64,000 nt of DNA from Streptomyces seoulensis (GCF_022846655.1 NZ_AP025667.1:2083001-2147000); one strand, 5' to 3'. Positions 8,540 through 17,724 are shown, counted from the stretch's first letter. Numbers and translations are program-made. Notes: generated from the letters alone by a model not told the origin.

Positions 8540-8827
8540 ATGGGCATCGGACGGCTCGGTCCTACCGAGATCATCCTCATCCTCGTCGTCGTCTTCCTGC
8601 TCTTCGGCGCGAAGAAGCTTCCGGACATGGCCCGCTCGCTGGGCAAGTCCGCGCGCATCCTCAAGAGCGAGGCCAAGGCCATGAAGGAGGAGAGCAACAC
8701 CTCCGCCCCGGCCGGTCCGCCGAACCCCGGCGAGCAGCCCCCCGCGCAGCGCACCATCCAGGCCGCCCCCGGCGACGTGAACAGCGCCCGCCCGGTCAAC
8801 GAGCCCACGGACACCACCCAGCGCTGA
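8540..8827 (+). CDS. tatA: Twin-arginine translocase subunit TatA
   Basis: The pore-forming subunit that exports folded proteins carrying twin-arginine signals. It has 95 residues: a short N-terminal membrane helix (about 9-22), the invariant hinge FGAKKLP at 22-28, an amphipathic helix rich in Lys/Arg (30-50), and a disordered Pro-rich tail. ATG 8540 has GAGAAGG upstream. tatC follows 45 bases downstream, forming the usual Streptomyces tatA-tatC unit, with tatB elsewhere in the genome. Confidence 0.97.
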   Translation: MGIGRLGPTEIILILVVVFLLFGAKKLPDMARSLGKSARILKSEAKAMKEESNTSAPAGPPNPGEQPPAQRTIQAAPGDVNSARPVNEPTDTTQR

Positions 8828-8872
8828 CCCGCGGCCGCATTCCCGGCCTGCCGCACGAGATGAGGACGTGGG

Positions 8873-9814
8873 TTGCCCAAGTCTGCCCGCAAGAAAGAGA
8901 AGGACCCCGAGGGGCGGATGCCCCTCGTGGAGCACCTGCGTGAGCTGCGCAACCGGCTCGCCAAGGGCATGTTGGCGATCACGGTGGTCTCCGTGGTGGC
9001 CGCCTTCTACAGCCAGGACCTGATGTCCTTCCTCTCGCATCCGGTCCCGCGCTGCACCGAGGGGCTGGGGGAGTCCACCGGAGGCTCCTGCGCGGTCATC
9101 GCCTACACCGACCTGCTGTCGCCCTTCACCACCACGGTGAAGGTCTGCTTCATGGCGGGCGTGGTCCTCTCCAGCCCGGTCTGGCTCTACCAGCTCTGGG
9201 CGTTCATCGCGCCGGGCCTGCACCGCAACGAGCGCAAGTACACGTACGGCTTCGTGGCCGCGGCGGTGCCGCTCTTCATGGCGGGCGCCTGGCTCGCCTA
9301 CACGATCCTTCCGATCAGCATGCGGGTGCTGCTGGGCATCACCCCGGACGGCTCGGCGAACATCCTGCCGATGGACAAGGTCCTGGACTTCATCGTCCGG
9401 ATGATCCTCATCTTCGGCGGCGCGTTCGAGCTTCCGCTGCTGCTGGTCATGCTGAACTTCGCCGGTGTGGTGACCGGGCGCCGTATGGCCGGCTGGTGGC
9501 GCGGTGTGGTCATGGGCGTCTTCGTCTTCGGCGCCGTCGCCACCCCCACCACGGACCCCTTCGGCATGATCGCGCTGGCGGGCCCCATCGTGGTGCTGTA
9601 CTTCATCGCCGTCGGCATCGCGCTGCTGAACGACCGGCGCCGCCAGCGTGCCGACGAGGCCGCCGAGCTGGACGACGACGAAGCCTCGCCGCTCGACCAC
9701 CGGCCGGAGGCGGTCGCCCTGCCCGAGCGGCTGTCCGCGGCGGTGCCCGAGCAGGGCCGTCAGGCCGAGGCCCTGCCGCCGGGCCGGTACGACGGCTACG
9801 ACGACGTCACCTGA
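8873..9814 (+). CDS. tatC: Twin-arginine translocase subunit TatC
   Basis: The receptor for twin-arginine signal peptides in the cytoplasmic membrane. It has 313 residues and six predicted membrane helices, with the conserved N-terminal region MPLVEHLRELRNRL (the glutamate used in signal recognition) and the FxxP-type loop near QLWAFIAPGLHRNERKY. The start is TTG at 8873 with GAGGA about 7 bases upstream, and no ATG or GTG in frame fits. The C-terminal 60 residues are polar and poorly conserved. A very strong terminator ends the operon. Confidence 0.97.
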   Translation: MPKSARKKEKDPEGRMPLVEHLRELRNRLAKGMLAITVVSVVAAFYSQDLMSFLSHPVPRCTEGLGESTGGSCAVIAYTDLLSPFTTTVKVCFMAGVVLSSPVWLYQLWAFIAPGLHRNERKYTYGFVAAAVPLFMAGAWLAYTILPISMRVLLGITPDGSANILPMDKVLDFIVRMILIFGGAFELPLLLVMLNFAGVVTGRRMAGWWRGVVMGVFVFGAVATPTTDPFGMIALAGPIVVLYFIAVGIALLNDRRRQRADEAAELDDDEASPLDHRPEAVALPERLSAAVPEQGRQAEALPPGRYDGYDDVT

Positions 9815-9830
9815 TCGCACCAGTACCGCG

Positions 9831-9868
9831 AAGAGGGGCCGGACGGATCTTTCCGTCCGGCCCCTCTT
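9831..9868 (+). terminator. Terminator after tatC
   Basis: A 17-base perfect stem (9831-9847 with 9852-9868) and a 4-base TCTT loop, followed by CCTTCG. It ends the tatAC transcript. Confidence 0.85.
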
Positions 9869-9994
9869 CCTTCGTGCGCCACCGGTCCTTCCGTGCGCGC
9901 CACCGGATCGGAGTCGATCATTCCGTTTCGGTGGGCGTGGGAAGCGATAATGATCGTCCTGTTGTCGGTGCGGCCCGGTACGCTCGAAAGCACG

Positions 9995-12802
9995 ATGACA
10001 GAGGACCTCTCACCGGCCGAGCGGTACGCGGCGTCCCGAGTGCGGGCAGCCGAGCAGGCCACCGCGCTCGCCGACTTCCGCGAGATGTACGACTTCGGCC
10101 TCGACGACTTCCAGGTGGAAGCCTGCTCCGCGCTGGAGGGCGGCAAGGGCGTGCTGGTGGCCGCCCCCACCGGCTCGGGCAAGACGATCGTGGGCGAGTT
10201 CGCCGTCCACCTCGCCCTGGAGCAGGGCAAGAAGTGCTTCTACACGACACCCATCAAGGCGCTGTCGAACCAGAAGTACGCCGACCTGTGCCGTCGCTAC
10301 GGAGCCGACAAGGTCGGCCTCCTCACCGGCGACAACAGCGTGAACTCCGACGCCCCGATCGTCGTCATGACGACCGAGGTGCTGCGGAACATGCTGTACG
10401 CGGGCTCCCAGACCCTCCTGGGCCTCGGCTATGTGGTCATGGACGAGGTGCACTACCTCTCCGACCGCTTCCGGGGCGCGGTCTGGGAAGAGGTGATCAT
10501 CCACCTGCCCGAGTCGGTGACCCTGGTGTCGCTGTCGGCCACCGTGTCCAACGCCGAGGAGTTCGGCGACTGGCTGGACACCGTGCGCGGCGACACCGAG
10601 GTGATCGTCTCCGAGCACCGGCCGGTGCCGCTGTTCCAGCACGTGCTGGCCGGGCGGCGGATGTACGACCTGTTCGAGGAGGGTGAGGGCCACAAGAAGG
10701 CCGTCAACCCCGACCTCGCCCGGCTCGCCCGGATGGAGGCCACCCGGCCCTCCTACCAGGACCGCAAGCGCGGCCGCTCCATGCGCGAGGCCGACCGGGA
10801 GCGGGAGCGCCGGCAGCGTTCGCGCGCCTGGACGCCGGGCCGCCCCGAGGTCATCGAGCGCCTGGACGCCGAGGGCCTGCTGCCCGCCATCACCTTCATC
10901 TTCAGCCGCGCCGCCTGCGAGGCGGCCGTCCAGCAGTGCCTGTACGCGGGCCTGCGCCTCAACGACGAGGAGGCGCGGGAACAGGTCCGCGCCCTGGTCG
11001 AGGAGCGCACCGCCAACATCCCGCCCGAGGACCTGCACGTCCTCGGCTACTACGAATGGCTGGAAGGGCTGGAGCGCGGCATCGCCGCCCACCACGCGGG
11101 CATGCTGCCGACCTTCAAGGAGGTCGTGGAGGAGCTGTTCGTGCGCGGCCTGGTCAAGGCCGTGTTCGCCACCGAGACCCTCGCGCTCGGCATCAACATG
11201 CCGGCCCGCTCGGTGGTGCTGGAGAAGCTCGTCAAGTGGAACGGCGAACAGCACGCCGACATCACCCCCGGCGAGTACACCCAGCTCACCGGGCGCGCGG
11301 GACGGCGCGGCATCGACGTCGAGGGCCATGCCGTGGTGCTGTGGCAGCGGGGGATGAGCCCCGAGCACCTGGCCGGGCTCGCGGGCACCCGCACCTATCC
11401 GCTGCGCTCCAGCTTCAAGCCGTCGTACAACATGGCGGTCAACCTGGTGGAGCAGTTCGGGCGGCACCGCTCGCGGGAACTGCTGGAGACCTCGTTCGCG
11501 CAGTTCCAGGCCGACAAGTCGGTCGTCGGGATCTCCCGGCAGGTGCAGCGCAACGAGGAGGGTCTGGAGGGCTACAAGGACTCCATGACCTGCCACCTCG
11601 GCGACTTCGACGAGTACGCGCGGCTGCGCCGCGAGCTGAAGGACCGGGAGACCGAACTGGCCCGGCAGGGCGCCAACGAGCGGCGCGCCGAGGCGGCGGT
11701 CGCCCTGGAGAAGCTCAAGCCCGGCGACATCATCCATGTGCCCACCGGCAAGTTCGCCGGTCTCGCCCTGGTCCTCGACCCCGGCCTGCCCGCCGGGCGG
11801 ACCGGCGGCAACCGGGGCTTCGACCAGCACGACGGGCCGCGCCCGCTGGTGCTCACCGCCGAGCGGCAGGTCAAGCGGCTGGCGTCCATCGACTTCCCCG
11901 TCCCGGTGGAGGCGCTGGACCGGATGCGCATCCCGAAGACGTTCAACGCGCGCTCCCCGCAGTCGCGCCGCGACCTCGCCTCGGCGCTGCGCACGAAGGC
12001 CGGGCACATCCCGCCGGAGCGTGCCCGCAAGAAGCGTTCGCAGGCCGCCGACGACCGGGAGATCGCCCGGCTGCGCACCGCGATCCGCGCGCACCCCTGC
12101 CACGGCTGCGACGACCGTGAGGACCACGCCCGCTGGGCCGAGCGCTACCACCGGCTCCAGCGCGACACCTCGCAGTTGGAGCGGCGCATCGAGGGCCGTA
12201 CCAACACCATCGCGCGGACCTTCGACCGGATCGTGGCCCTGCTGACCGAGCTGGACTACCTGCGCGGCGACGAGGTCACGACCAACGGCAAGCGGCTCGC
12301 CCGGCTCTACGGCGAGTTGGACCTGCTGGCCAGTGAATGTCTGCGCGAGGGCGTCTGGGAGGGGCTCGGCCCCGCCGAACTCGCCGCCTGCGTCTCGGCG
12401 TTGGTGTACGAGTCGCGGGTCAGCGACGACGCCATGGCGCCCAAGCTGCCCTCCGGGCAGGCCCAGGCCGCGCTCGGGGAGATGGTCCGGATCTGGGGGC
12501 GGCTGGACGCCCTGGAGGAGGACTTCCGGATCAGCCAGACCGAGGGGGTCGGACAGCGGGAGCCCGATCTCGGGTTCGCCTGGGTCGCCCATCAGTGGGC
12601 GTCCGGCAAGGGGCTCGACGAGGTGCTGCGGGAGGCGGAGATGCCTGCCGGGGACTTCGTGCGGTGGACGAAGCAGGTGATCGACGTTCTGGGGCAGGTG
12701 GCCGCGGCCGCGCCCACCGAGAACTCGACCGTCGCCAAGAATGCGCGCAAGGCTGTCGATCAACTGCTGCGGGGAGTGGTCGCCTACTCGTCCGTGGGGT
12801 GA
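9995..12802 (+). CDS. DEAD/DEAH-box RNA helicase, HelY/Mtr4 (Ski2-like) family
   Basis: A 935-residue helicase of the size of mycobacterial HelY. Visible motifs are Walker A APTGSGKT (57-64), the DEVH box in MDEVHYLSD, SLSATVSN (motif III), and QLTGRAGRRG (motif VI), then a basic linker and a C-terminal DSHCT-type domain containing CHGCDDREDH. Such enzymes unwind RNA for turnover or processing. ATG 9995 was chosen. The frame is open further upstream to 9893, but that part overlaps the promoter region after the tatC terminator. It is a single-gene unit closed by a repeat and a terminator. Confidence 0.93.
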   Translation: MTEDLSPAERYAASRVRAAEQATALADFREMYDFGLDDFQVEACSALEGGKGVLVAAPTGSGKTIVGEFAVHLALEQGKKCFYTTPIKALSNQKYADLCRRYGADKVGLLTGDNSVNSDAPIVVMTTEVLRNMLYAGSQTLLGLGYVVMDEVHYLSDRFRGAVWEEVIIHLPESVTLVSLSATVSNAEEFGDWLDTVRGDTEVIVSEHRPVPLFQHVLAGRRMYDLFEEGEGHKKAVNPDLARLARMEATRPSYQDRKRGRSMREADRERERRQRSRAWTPGRPEVIERLDAEGLLPAITFIFSRAACEAAVQQCLYAGLRLNDEEAREQVRALVEERTANIPPEDLHVLGYYEWLEGLERGIAAHHAGMLPTFKEVVEELFVRGLVKAVFATETLALGINMPARSVVLEKLVKWNGEQHADITPGEYTQLTGRAGRRGIDVEGHAVVLWQRGMSPEHLAGLAGTRTYPLRSSFKPSYNMAVNLVEQFGRHRSRELLETSFAQFQADKSVVGISRQVQRNEEGLEGYKDSMTCHLGDFDEYARLRRELKDRETELARQGANERRAEAAVALEKLKPGDIIHVPTGKFAGLALVLDPGLPAGRTGGNRGFDQHDGPRPLVLTAERQVKRLASIDFPVPVEALDRMRIPKTFNARSPQSRRDLASALRTKAGHIPPERARKKRSQAADDREIARLRTAIRAHPCHGCDDREDHARWAERYHRLQRDTSQLERRIEGRTNTIARTFDRIVALLTELDYLRGDEVTTNGKRLARLYGELDLLASECLREGVWEGLGPAELAACVSALVYESRVSDDAMAPKLPSGQAQAALGEMVRIWGRLDALEEDFRISQTEGVGQREPDLGFAWVAHQWASGKGLDEVLREAEMPAGDFVRWTKQVIDVLGQVAAAAPTENSTVAKNARKAVDQLLRGVVAYSSVG

Positions 12803-12812
12803 GGTCGCAGAG

Positions 12813-12857
12813 CGGGTGCGGGTGGGCTGTGGCTTGTCGCGCAGTTCCCCGCGCCCC
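12813..12857 (+). repeat. Intergenic repeat, copy 1
   Basis: A 45-base block ending in GCGCAGTTCCCCGCGCCCC that recurs at 42201-42245 with only a few mismatches. The last 22 bases (12836-12857) are identical in both. It lies between the helicase stop and its terminator. Members of this word family are, from memory, common in Streptomyces intergenic DNA. Confidence 0.8.
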
Positions 12858-12861
12858 CAAG

Positions 12862-12887
12862 AAGGGCCGGTCCAGCCGGCCCTTTTT
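12862..12887 (+). terminator. Terminator after the helicase gene
   Basis: AAGGGCCGG (12862-12870) pairs with CCGGCCCTT (12876-12884) around TCCAG, and the run of T continues to 12887. It follows directly after repeat copy 1. Confidence 0.88.
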
Positions 12888-12992
12888 GCATGCCTGTCCT
12901 GCGCTACCAAGCGTGTTCGAGTGGCTGCTCGCTGTGTAAATAGGGGGGACGGTACTCCTGTTGCGCGGGGGATTTCAGGTGCTTGCCGAATA

Positions 12993-13023
12993 TGACACGG
13001 GGGTGTCCCGGTCGGATTAGGCT
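12993..13023 (+). promoter_or_regulatory. Candidate promoter of the conservon
   Basis: TGACAC (12993-12998) and TAGGCT (13018-13023), spaced 19 bases, lie about 77 bases upstream of the cvnA ATG. This is the only promoter-like pair seen in the gap 12888-13099. Confidence 0.4.
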
Positions 13024-13099
13024 CGCCCGCGGCGGACCCGGTTGAGATGGATATCGGACGCCTGTTCCCCTATATACCGTTCCTTCCCAGAAGGCATCC

Positions 13100-14737
13100 A
13101 TGGTGAGTGTTCAGAAACCTCCCGGTGTCCGTGAACGTCCGTACGCACAGGTGTTGTTGCCGCCCGCCCTGGTGATGGTCGCGGTCACCGCGGCCGCCGT
13201 GTTCCTGGTGCCGGGGGCCGCCCGGATCGCCGTCGGCTGCTGCGGGGTCGTGGCCACGCTGCTGGTGCTGGCCACCGCGGCCGAAGTGCTGCGCCGGGGG
13301 CGTCAACTCCGCGCCGTCCAGGCCGAGCACGCCCGGCACACCGCGTATCTGGAGCACCGCATCGCCGCCCATGACGCGGAGATCGTCCGCCTCGGCTCCG
13401 AGGTGCTGCCCCACGCGCTGGCCCGGCTGCGCAGAGGCGAGCGGCTGCGGGACGTCCTGCGCAACGTCGTCGACGACGACCCCGAGCTGCGTCATCTCCC
13501 GCCGTCCCAGCGTGAGTTGCTGCGGGTCGCGCTGCGCGGTGCCGAGCACGAGATCAACATGCGCGACGCCACCCAGCGCGCGTTCGTCACCACCGCCCGC
13601 CGCGTGCAGGCCATCGTCCACCAACAGGCCAAGGAACTGCGGGAGATGGAGGAGGACCACGGCCGCAACGCCGAGGTCTTCGACGACCTGCTGCGGGTCG
13701 ACCACGGCACCGCGCTGATCGGCCGCCTGGCCGACTCCATCTCGGTGCTCGGCGGCGGCCGTCCGGGCCGCCAGTGGCCGGTGCCCGTCTCGCTCTACAG
13801 CGTGCTGCGGGGTGCGATGTCCCGCATCCTGGAGTTCCCCCGCATCAACCTCGCCTCGATCGTCAACATCAACATCAAGGGCACCTCCGTCGAGCCGATC
13901 ATCCACGCGGCCGCCGAGCTGTTCGACAACGCCACCCGCTACTCCCCGCCGTCGACCAAGGTGCACGTCACGGCCTTCGAGGTGCAGACCGGCCTCGCCA
14001 TCGAGATCGAGGACGCCGGAGTCAGCCTCAGCGAGGAGGGGCGCGCCCGGGTCGAGCAGATGATCCTGGACGCCCGCGCCGACGACGACGCGCACAACCT
14101 CGGTGACAGCCCCCGCCTCGGCCTCGCCGTGGTCGGCCGGCTCTGCAACGCCTTCAACATGGACGTCTCGCTGCGCGCCTCCGCCTATGGCGGCGTCCGC
14201 GCCATCCTCGTCGTCCCGCGCGACATGACGACCACCGAACCCGGTGTCGGCGCCGCGCACGGCATCGGCGCCACCGCCGTGCCGATGCCCGAACTCGGCG
14301 CGCTGGAAGGCCCCAAGCGTCCGCCCAAGCGGCGCCGCCCCACCGCACCGCGCGTCCCCGCCCCGGCCTCGATGGAGGACGACGCCCCCGAGGTCACCGA
14401 GTGGACGGCGAACGGACTGCCCCAGCGCCGCAGCCGGGCGACGGTGCCGCTCAGCCAGCGCTACGCCGAACAGGCCGCCATCGAGCAGGCCGAACGCGAG
14501 GGGCGGCCCACCGTCTGGTCCCGGCCCGAGCCGGAACCCCGGACCGAGACCGACCCCGAGCGGCAGAAGCTGCTGGACCGCGAACCGGGCATGTGGGTCG
14601 ACGCCTTCTGGGACGGCATGAAGAAGGGCAACGAGGGCGCCCACCCGACCGACTTCACCCGGAATCCGACCGCCTACCTGCATCTGATCGACGACTCGGC
14701 CGACACCGGTGCCGGCGACGAGGGGGAGCCCAAGTGA
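13100..14737 (+). CDS. cvnA: CvnA: membrane sensor-like ATPase of a conservon
   Basis: First gene of a cvn operon, a signalling unit peculiar to Streptomyces and relatives. The 545-residue protein has two N-terminal membrane helices (about 17-36 and 40-61) and a helical region without the usual HisKA histidine motif. A HATPase_c domain follows (about 250-385, N-box HAAAELFDNATRYSPP, G-box GLAVVGRL), then a long Pro/Arg-rich tail. ATG 13100 has AGAAGG upstream. The stop overlaps the next start (GTGA). CvnA proteins are thought to form a membrane complex with CvnB, CvnC and CvnD. Confidence 0.95.
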   Translation: MVSVQKPPGVRERPYAQVLLPPALVMVAVTAAAVFLVPGAARIAVGCCGVVATLLVLATAAEVLRRGRQLRAVQAEHARHTAYLEHRIAAHDAEIVRLGSEVLPHALARLRRGERLRDVLRNVVDDDPELRHLPPSQRELLRVALRGAEHEINMRDATQRAFVTTARRVQAIVHQQAKELREMEEDHGRNAEVFDDLLRVDHGTALIGRLADSISVLGGGRPGRQWPVPVSLYSVLRGAMSRILEFPRINLASIVNINIKGTSVEPIIHAAAELFDNATRYSPPSTKVHVTAFEVQTGLAIEIEDAGVSLSEEGRARVEQMILDARADDDAHNLGDSPRLGLAVVGRLCNAFNMDVSLRASAYGGVRAILVVPRDMTTTEPGVGAAHGIGATAVPMPELGALEGPKRPPKRRRPTAPRVPAPASMEDDAPEVTEWTANGLPQRRSRATVPLSQRYAEQAAIEQAEREGRPTVWSRPEPEPRTETDPERQKLLDREPGMWVDAFWDGMKKGNEGAHPTDFTRNPTAYLHLIDDSADTGAGDEGEPK

Positions 14738-15141
14738 TCCAGCAGCGTGCCAACTTCGACTGGATGCTCAAGCAACTGCACGACGGCGTACCGGGCATCG
14801 AGATGATCGTGGTGCTCTCCTCGGACGGCCTGCGCATCGCCCGCTTCGGCGGCGACCCGGACGCCGCCGACCGGGTGGCCGCCGCCTGCGCCGGCGTACA
14901 GAGCCTGGCCGGGGCGGTCGCCCAGGAACTGCCCGGCAGCAGCGGCGAGATGAAGCTCGTCGTCATCGAGATCGACGGCGGCTACTTCTATCTGATGGCC
15001 GCCGGTGACAACGCCTACCTCGCCGTCCTCGCCGACGTGGTGTGCGAGCCCGGCCGGATGGGCGGCATGATGCGCGACCTCGTCGTCCGGATCGGCGCCC
15101 ACCTCACCTCTCCGCCCCGGCGCGGCGGGCAGGCCGTATGA
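14734..15141 (+). CDS. cvnB: CvnB: roadblock/LC7 domain protein
   Basis: A 135-residue roadblock/LC7 fold with the typical N-terminal half (WMLKQLHDGVPGIEMIVVLSSDGL) and the strand region MKLVVIEIDGGYFYLMAAG. Roadblock proteins regulate small GTPases, consistent with CvnD two genes downstream. It starts at GTG 14734 inside the cvnA stop (4-base overlap) and ends in a 4-base overlap with cvnC, so translation of the operon is coupled. It lacks a membrane segment and presumably binds the CvnA tail or CvnD. Confidence 0.95.
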   Translation: MIQQRANFDWMLKQLHDGVPGIEMIVVLSSDGLRIARFGGDPDAADRVAAACAGVQSLAGAVAQELPGSSGEMKLVVIEIDGGYFYLMAAGDNAYLAVLADVVCEPGRMGGMMRDLVVRIGAHLTSPPRRGGQAV

Positions 15142-15548
15142 CCCCGCGACGCAAACGGCGCCTGCCGCAGGAGGCGCCCTCCCCGCCGCCGGCCGCCCCC
15201 GAGGCGGACGACGAGGGGGAGAGCGGCAATCCCGAGCGGCTGTACGCCGTCACCGGCCTGCACGAGGGCGGACGGGCGCGGCTCGATCTGGTCACCCTGA
15301 TCGTGGCGCGCTCGGCGCCCCCGCCGTCCGGCACCCCCGAACAGGCGGCCGTGCTCCGGCTCTGCTCCTCCCCGCTGTCCGTGGCCGAACTCTCGGCCTA
15401 CCTCGACCTGCCGTTCAGTGCGATGACCGCGCTGATCACCGAGCTGATCGGCGCCGACCTGGTGCAGGCGCGCGCCCCGATCGTCCGCCAGGCGCTCCCC
15501 GACCGGTCCCTCCTCGAAGCGGTGATGCATGGACTTCAACGGCTCTGA
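15138..15548 (+). CDS. cvnC: CvnC: DUF742 protein
   Basis: A 136-residue DUF742 protein beginning at ATG 15138 (ATGA overlap with cvnB). The basic/Pro-rich N-terminus is followed by RLYAVTGLHEGG and a winged-helix-like core (SVAELSAYLDLPFSAMTALITELI), the usual DUF742 signature. Conservon CvnC proteins may bind DNA or act as scaffold, but this is not settled. It overlaps cvnD by 20 bases in a different frame, which is normal for the operon type. Confidence 0.93.
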   Translation: MTPRRKRRLPQEAPSPPPAAPEADDEGESGNPERLYAVTGLHEGGRARLDLVTLIVARSAPPPSGTPEQAAVLRLCSSPLSVAELSAYLDLPFSAMTALITELIGADLVQARAPIVRQALPDRSLLEAVMHGLQRL

Positions 15549-16161
15549 CGCCGTCCCCGCCCCGATCCCCGGCCCGCGCACCGAGGACCGGCTCCCGCAG
15601 ACCGCCCAGGCCGCGGTGAAGATCGTGATCGTGGGCGGTTTCGGCGTCGGCAAGACCACCATGGTCGGCTCGGTGAGCGAGATCAGACCGCTGACCACCG
15701 AGGAGACCATGACCCAGGCCGGGATCGGGGTCGACGACGACTACGGCTCCGAGACCAAGACGGCCACCACCGTGGCCATGGACTTCGGCCGCATCAGCAT
15801 CACCGAGAAACTCGTCCTCTACCTCTTCGGCACCCCCGGCCAGGAACGGTTCTGGTTCCTGTGGAACCGCCTCTTCGAGGGCGCGCTCGGCGCGGTCGTC
15901 CTGGTCGACACCCGGCGCCTGGACGTCAGCTTCGACGTCATGGGCCGCCTGGAGGAGCGCGGTGTGCCGTTCATCGTCGCCGTCAACTCCTTCCCGGACG
16001 CGCCCCGTCACCCGGTCGAGGAGCTGCGCGGCGCGCTCGACCTGGCCCCGGAGATCCCGATCGTCGAGTGCGACGTACGCCGGCGTGCCTCCAGCCGGGA
16101 CACCCTGCTGACGCTGATGCACTTCCTGCACTCCCTCGCCCGGTCCGGCGCCCTGACCTGA
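15529..16161 (+). CDS. cvnD: CvnD: Ras-like/MglA-type GTPase
   Basis: A 210-residue small GTPase. The P-loop GGFGVGKTT lies near residues 31-39, the switch/G3 motif appears as FGTPGQERF, and the base-recognition region is NSFPD, as in conservon ATP/GTP-binding proteins. The start is ATG 15529 within cvnC. It probably cycles between nucleotide states under control of CvnB. 49 bases separate it from the P450 gene, so the fifth gene is likely in the same transcript. Confidence 0.95.
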   Translation: MDFNGSDAVPAPIPGPRTEDRLPQTAQAAVKIVIVGGFGVGKTTMVGSVSEIRPLTTEETMTQAGIGVDDDYGSETKTATTVAMDFGRISITEKLVLYLFGTPGQERFWFLWNRLFEGALGAVVLVDTRRLDVSFDVMGRLEERGVPFIVAVNSFPDAPRHPVEELRGALDLAPEIPIVECDVRRRASSRDTLLTLMHFLHSLARSGALT

Positions 16162-16210
16162 CCCCGCGGCCCCACGGGCCCACCCCCGCCTTTTTCCGAA
16201 AGCGATCACT

Positions 16211-17698
16211 GTGACGCCTGAACCCCAGACCCCGACAGGCACCCCCGACACCGCCCCCGGCCCGCCGCCGGGCTGCCCCGCGCACGGCACCGGCCCCGGC
16301 GGCCTGCACCGGCTGTACGGGCCGGACGCGCCCGACCTGGACGCGCTCTACGAGCGGCTGCGCGAGAAGCACGGCCCGGTCGCCCCCGTACTCCTCCACG
16401 ACGACGTACCGATGTGGGTGGTGCTCGGGCACGCCGAGAACCTGCACATGGTGCGCAGCCCCTCGCAGTACACCCGGGACAGCCGGGGCTGGACACCGCT
16501 GCTGGAGGGCATGGTCAAGCCCGACCATCCGCTGATGCCGCACATCGCCCGGCAGCCGATCTGCGCGCACGCCGAGGGCGACGAGCACCAGCGGCTGCGC
16601 GCGGCCGTCACCGCCGCCATGGGCACCATCGACCACCGCGGCCTGCGCCGCTCCATCAACAGCTCCACCCAGGAACTGGTCAACGGCTTCTGCGGACGCG
16701 GCCGGGCCGATCTGGTCTCCCAGTTCGCCGAGCACCTGCCGATGGCCGTGATGTGCGAGATCCTCGGCATGCCCGAGGAGTACAGCGACCGGATGGTGCA
16801 GGCGGCCCGTGACGCGCTCAAGGGCACCGAGACCGCCAACGAGAGCCACGCCTACGTCATGGACGCGCTGAGCAGGCTCACCACCCGGCGCCGGGCCCGG
16901 CCCGAGGACGACGTCACCAGCCATCTGATCACCCACGAGGCGGGTCTGAGCGACGACGAGGTCCGCGAACACCTGCGGCTGCTCCTCTTCGCCGCGTACG
17001 AGACCACCGCCAACCTGCTGGCCAACGCGCTGCGCATGGTGCTGACCGCACCGGGCTTCCGCGCCCGGCTCAACGGCGGGCAGATGACGGTGCCGGAGGC
17101 GATCGAGCAGTCGCTGTGGGACGAGCCGCCGTTCAGCACCGTCCTCGGCTACTACGCCAAGCAGGACACGGAGCTGGGCGGGCAGCGCATCCGGCGGGGC
17201 GACGGGCTGCTGTTCGCGCCCGCGCCGGGCAACCTCGACCCGCGGGTACGCCCCGACCCCACCGCGCACATGAAGGGCAACCGTTCCCATCTCGCCTTCG
17301 GCGGCGGCCCGCACGAATGCCCCGGCCAGGACATCGGGCGGGCGATCGCCGACATCGGGGTGGACGCCCTGCTGACCCGGCTGCCGGACATCCGGCTGGA
17401 GTGCGCGGAGGAGGATCTGCGCTGGCGGTCCTCCATCGCGTCCCGGCATCTGGTCTCGCTGCCGGTGCTGTTCGAGCCCAAGCCGAAGCAGGACGTCAAC
17501 CGGGCGCCCAGCATGTCGTCCCTGCACCCGCATCGGGTGGAGGAGCCGGTGGAGCCGCTGCGGGAGCGGGTGGAGGAGAAGGCGGAGGAACGGGTGGAGC
17601 CGGTCCCGTCCGCCGCCCCGGCCGTGTCCTGGCCCGTCCCGGGGAGCGAGCCGCCTAGCCGCTGGCAGCGGATGTGGCGGTGGCTGCTGGGGGAGTAG
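16211..17698 (+). CDS. cvnE: CvnE: cytochrome P450 of the conservon
   Basis: A 495-residue P450 with the I-helix AAYETTAN and the haem-ligand motif FGGGPHECPGQDIGRAI, whose Cys binds the iron. The N-terminal 25 residues are Pro-rich. After the usual P450 end near residue 420 there is an acidic/Arg-rich tail with repeated VEEPVEPL/VEEKAEERVEPV segments ending in WRWLLGE, which may be a docking extension. The start is GTG 16211. Several Streptomyces conservons include a P450. No ferredoxin gene is adjacent, so electrons must come from elsewhere. The substrate is unknown. Confidence 0.9.
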   Translation: MTPEPQTPTGTPDTAPGPPPGCPAHGTGPGGLHRLYGPDAPDLDALYERLREKHGPVAPVLLHDDVPMWVVLGHAENLHMVRSPSQYTRDSRGWTPLLEGMVKPDHPLMPHIARQPICAHAEGDEHQRLRAAVTAAMGTIDHRGLRRSINSSTQELVNGFCGRGRADLVSQFAEHLPMAVMCEILGMPEEYSDRMVQAARDALKGTETANESHAYVMDALSRLTTRRRARPEDDVTSHLITHEAGLSDDEVREHLRLLLFAAYETTANLLANALRMVLTAPGFRARLNGGQMTVPEAIEQSLWDEPPFSTVLGYYAKQDTELGGQRIRRGDGLLFAPAPGNLDPRVRPDPTAHMKGNRSHLAFGGGPHECPGQDIGRAIADIGVDALLTRLPDIRLECAEEDLRWRSSIASRHLVSLPVLFEPKPKQDVNRAPSMSSLHPHRVEEPVEPLRERVEEKAEERVEPVPSAAPAVSWPVPGSEPPSRWQRMWRWLLGE

Positions 17699-17724
17699 GG
17701 GCCGCTTCGCGAGCGGGCGTCGGG

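Noticed and set aside
10010..12910. 966-codon open frame on the strand opposite the helicase gene
   Set aside because: Low-complexity Arg/Gly/His/Leu composition typical of antisense frames in GC-rich DNA. The helicase on the other strand has every motif.
16211..17698. Secondary-metabolite cluster suggested by the P450
   Set aside because: The P450 belongs to the conservon. No synthase, ferredoxin or tailoring genes are near.
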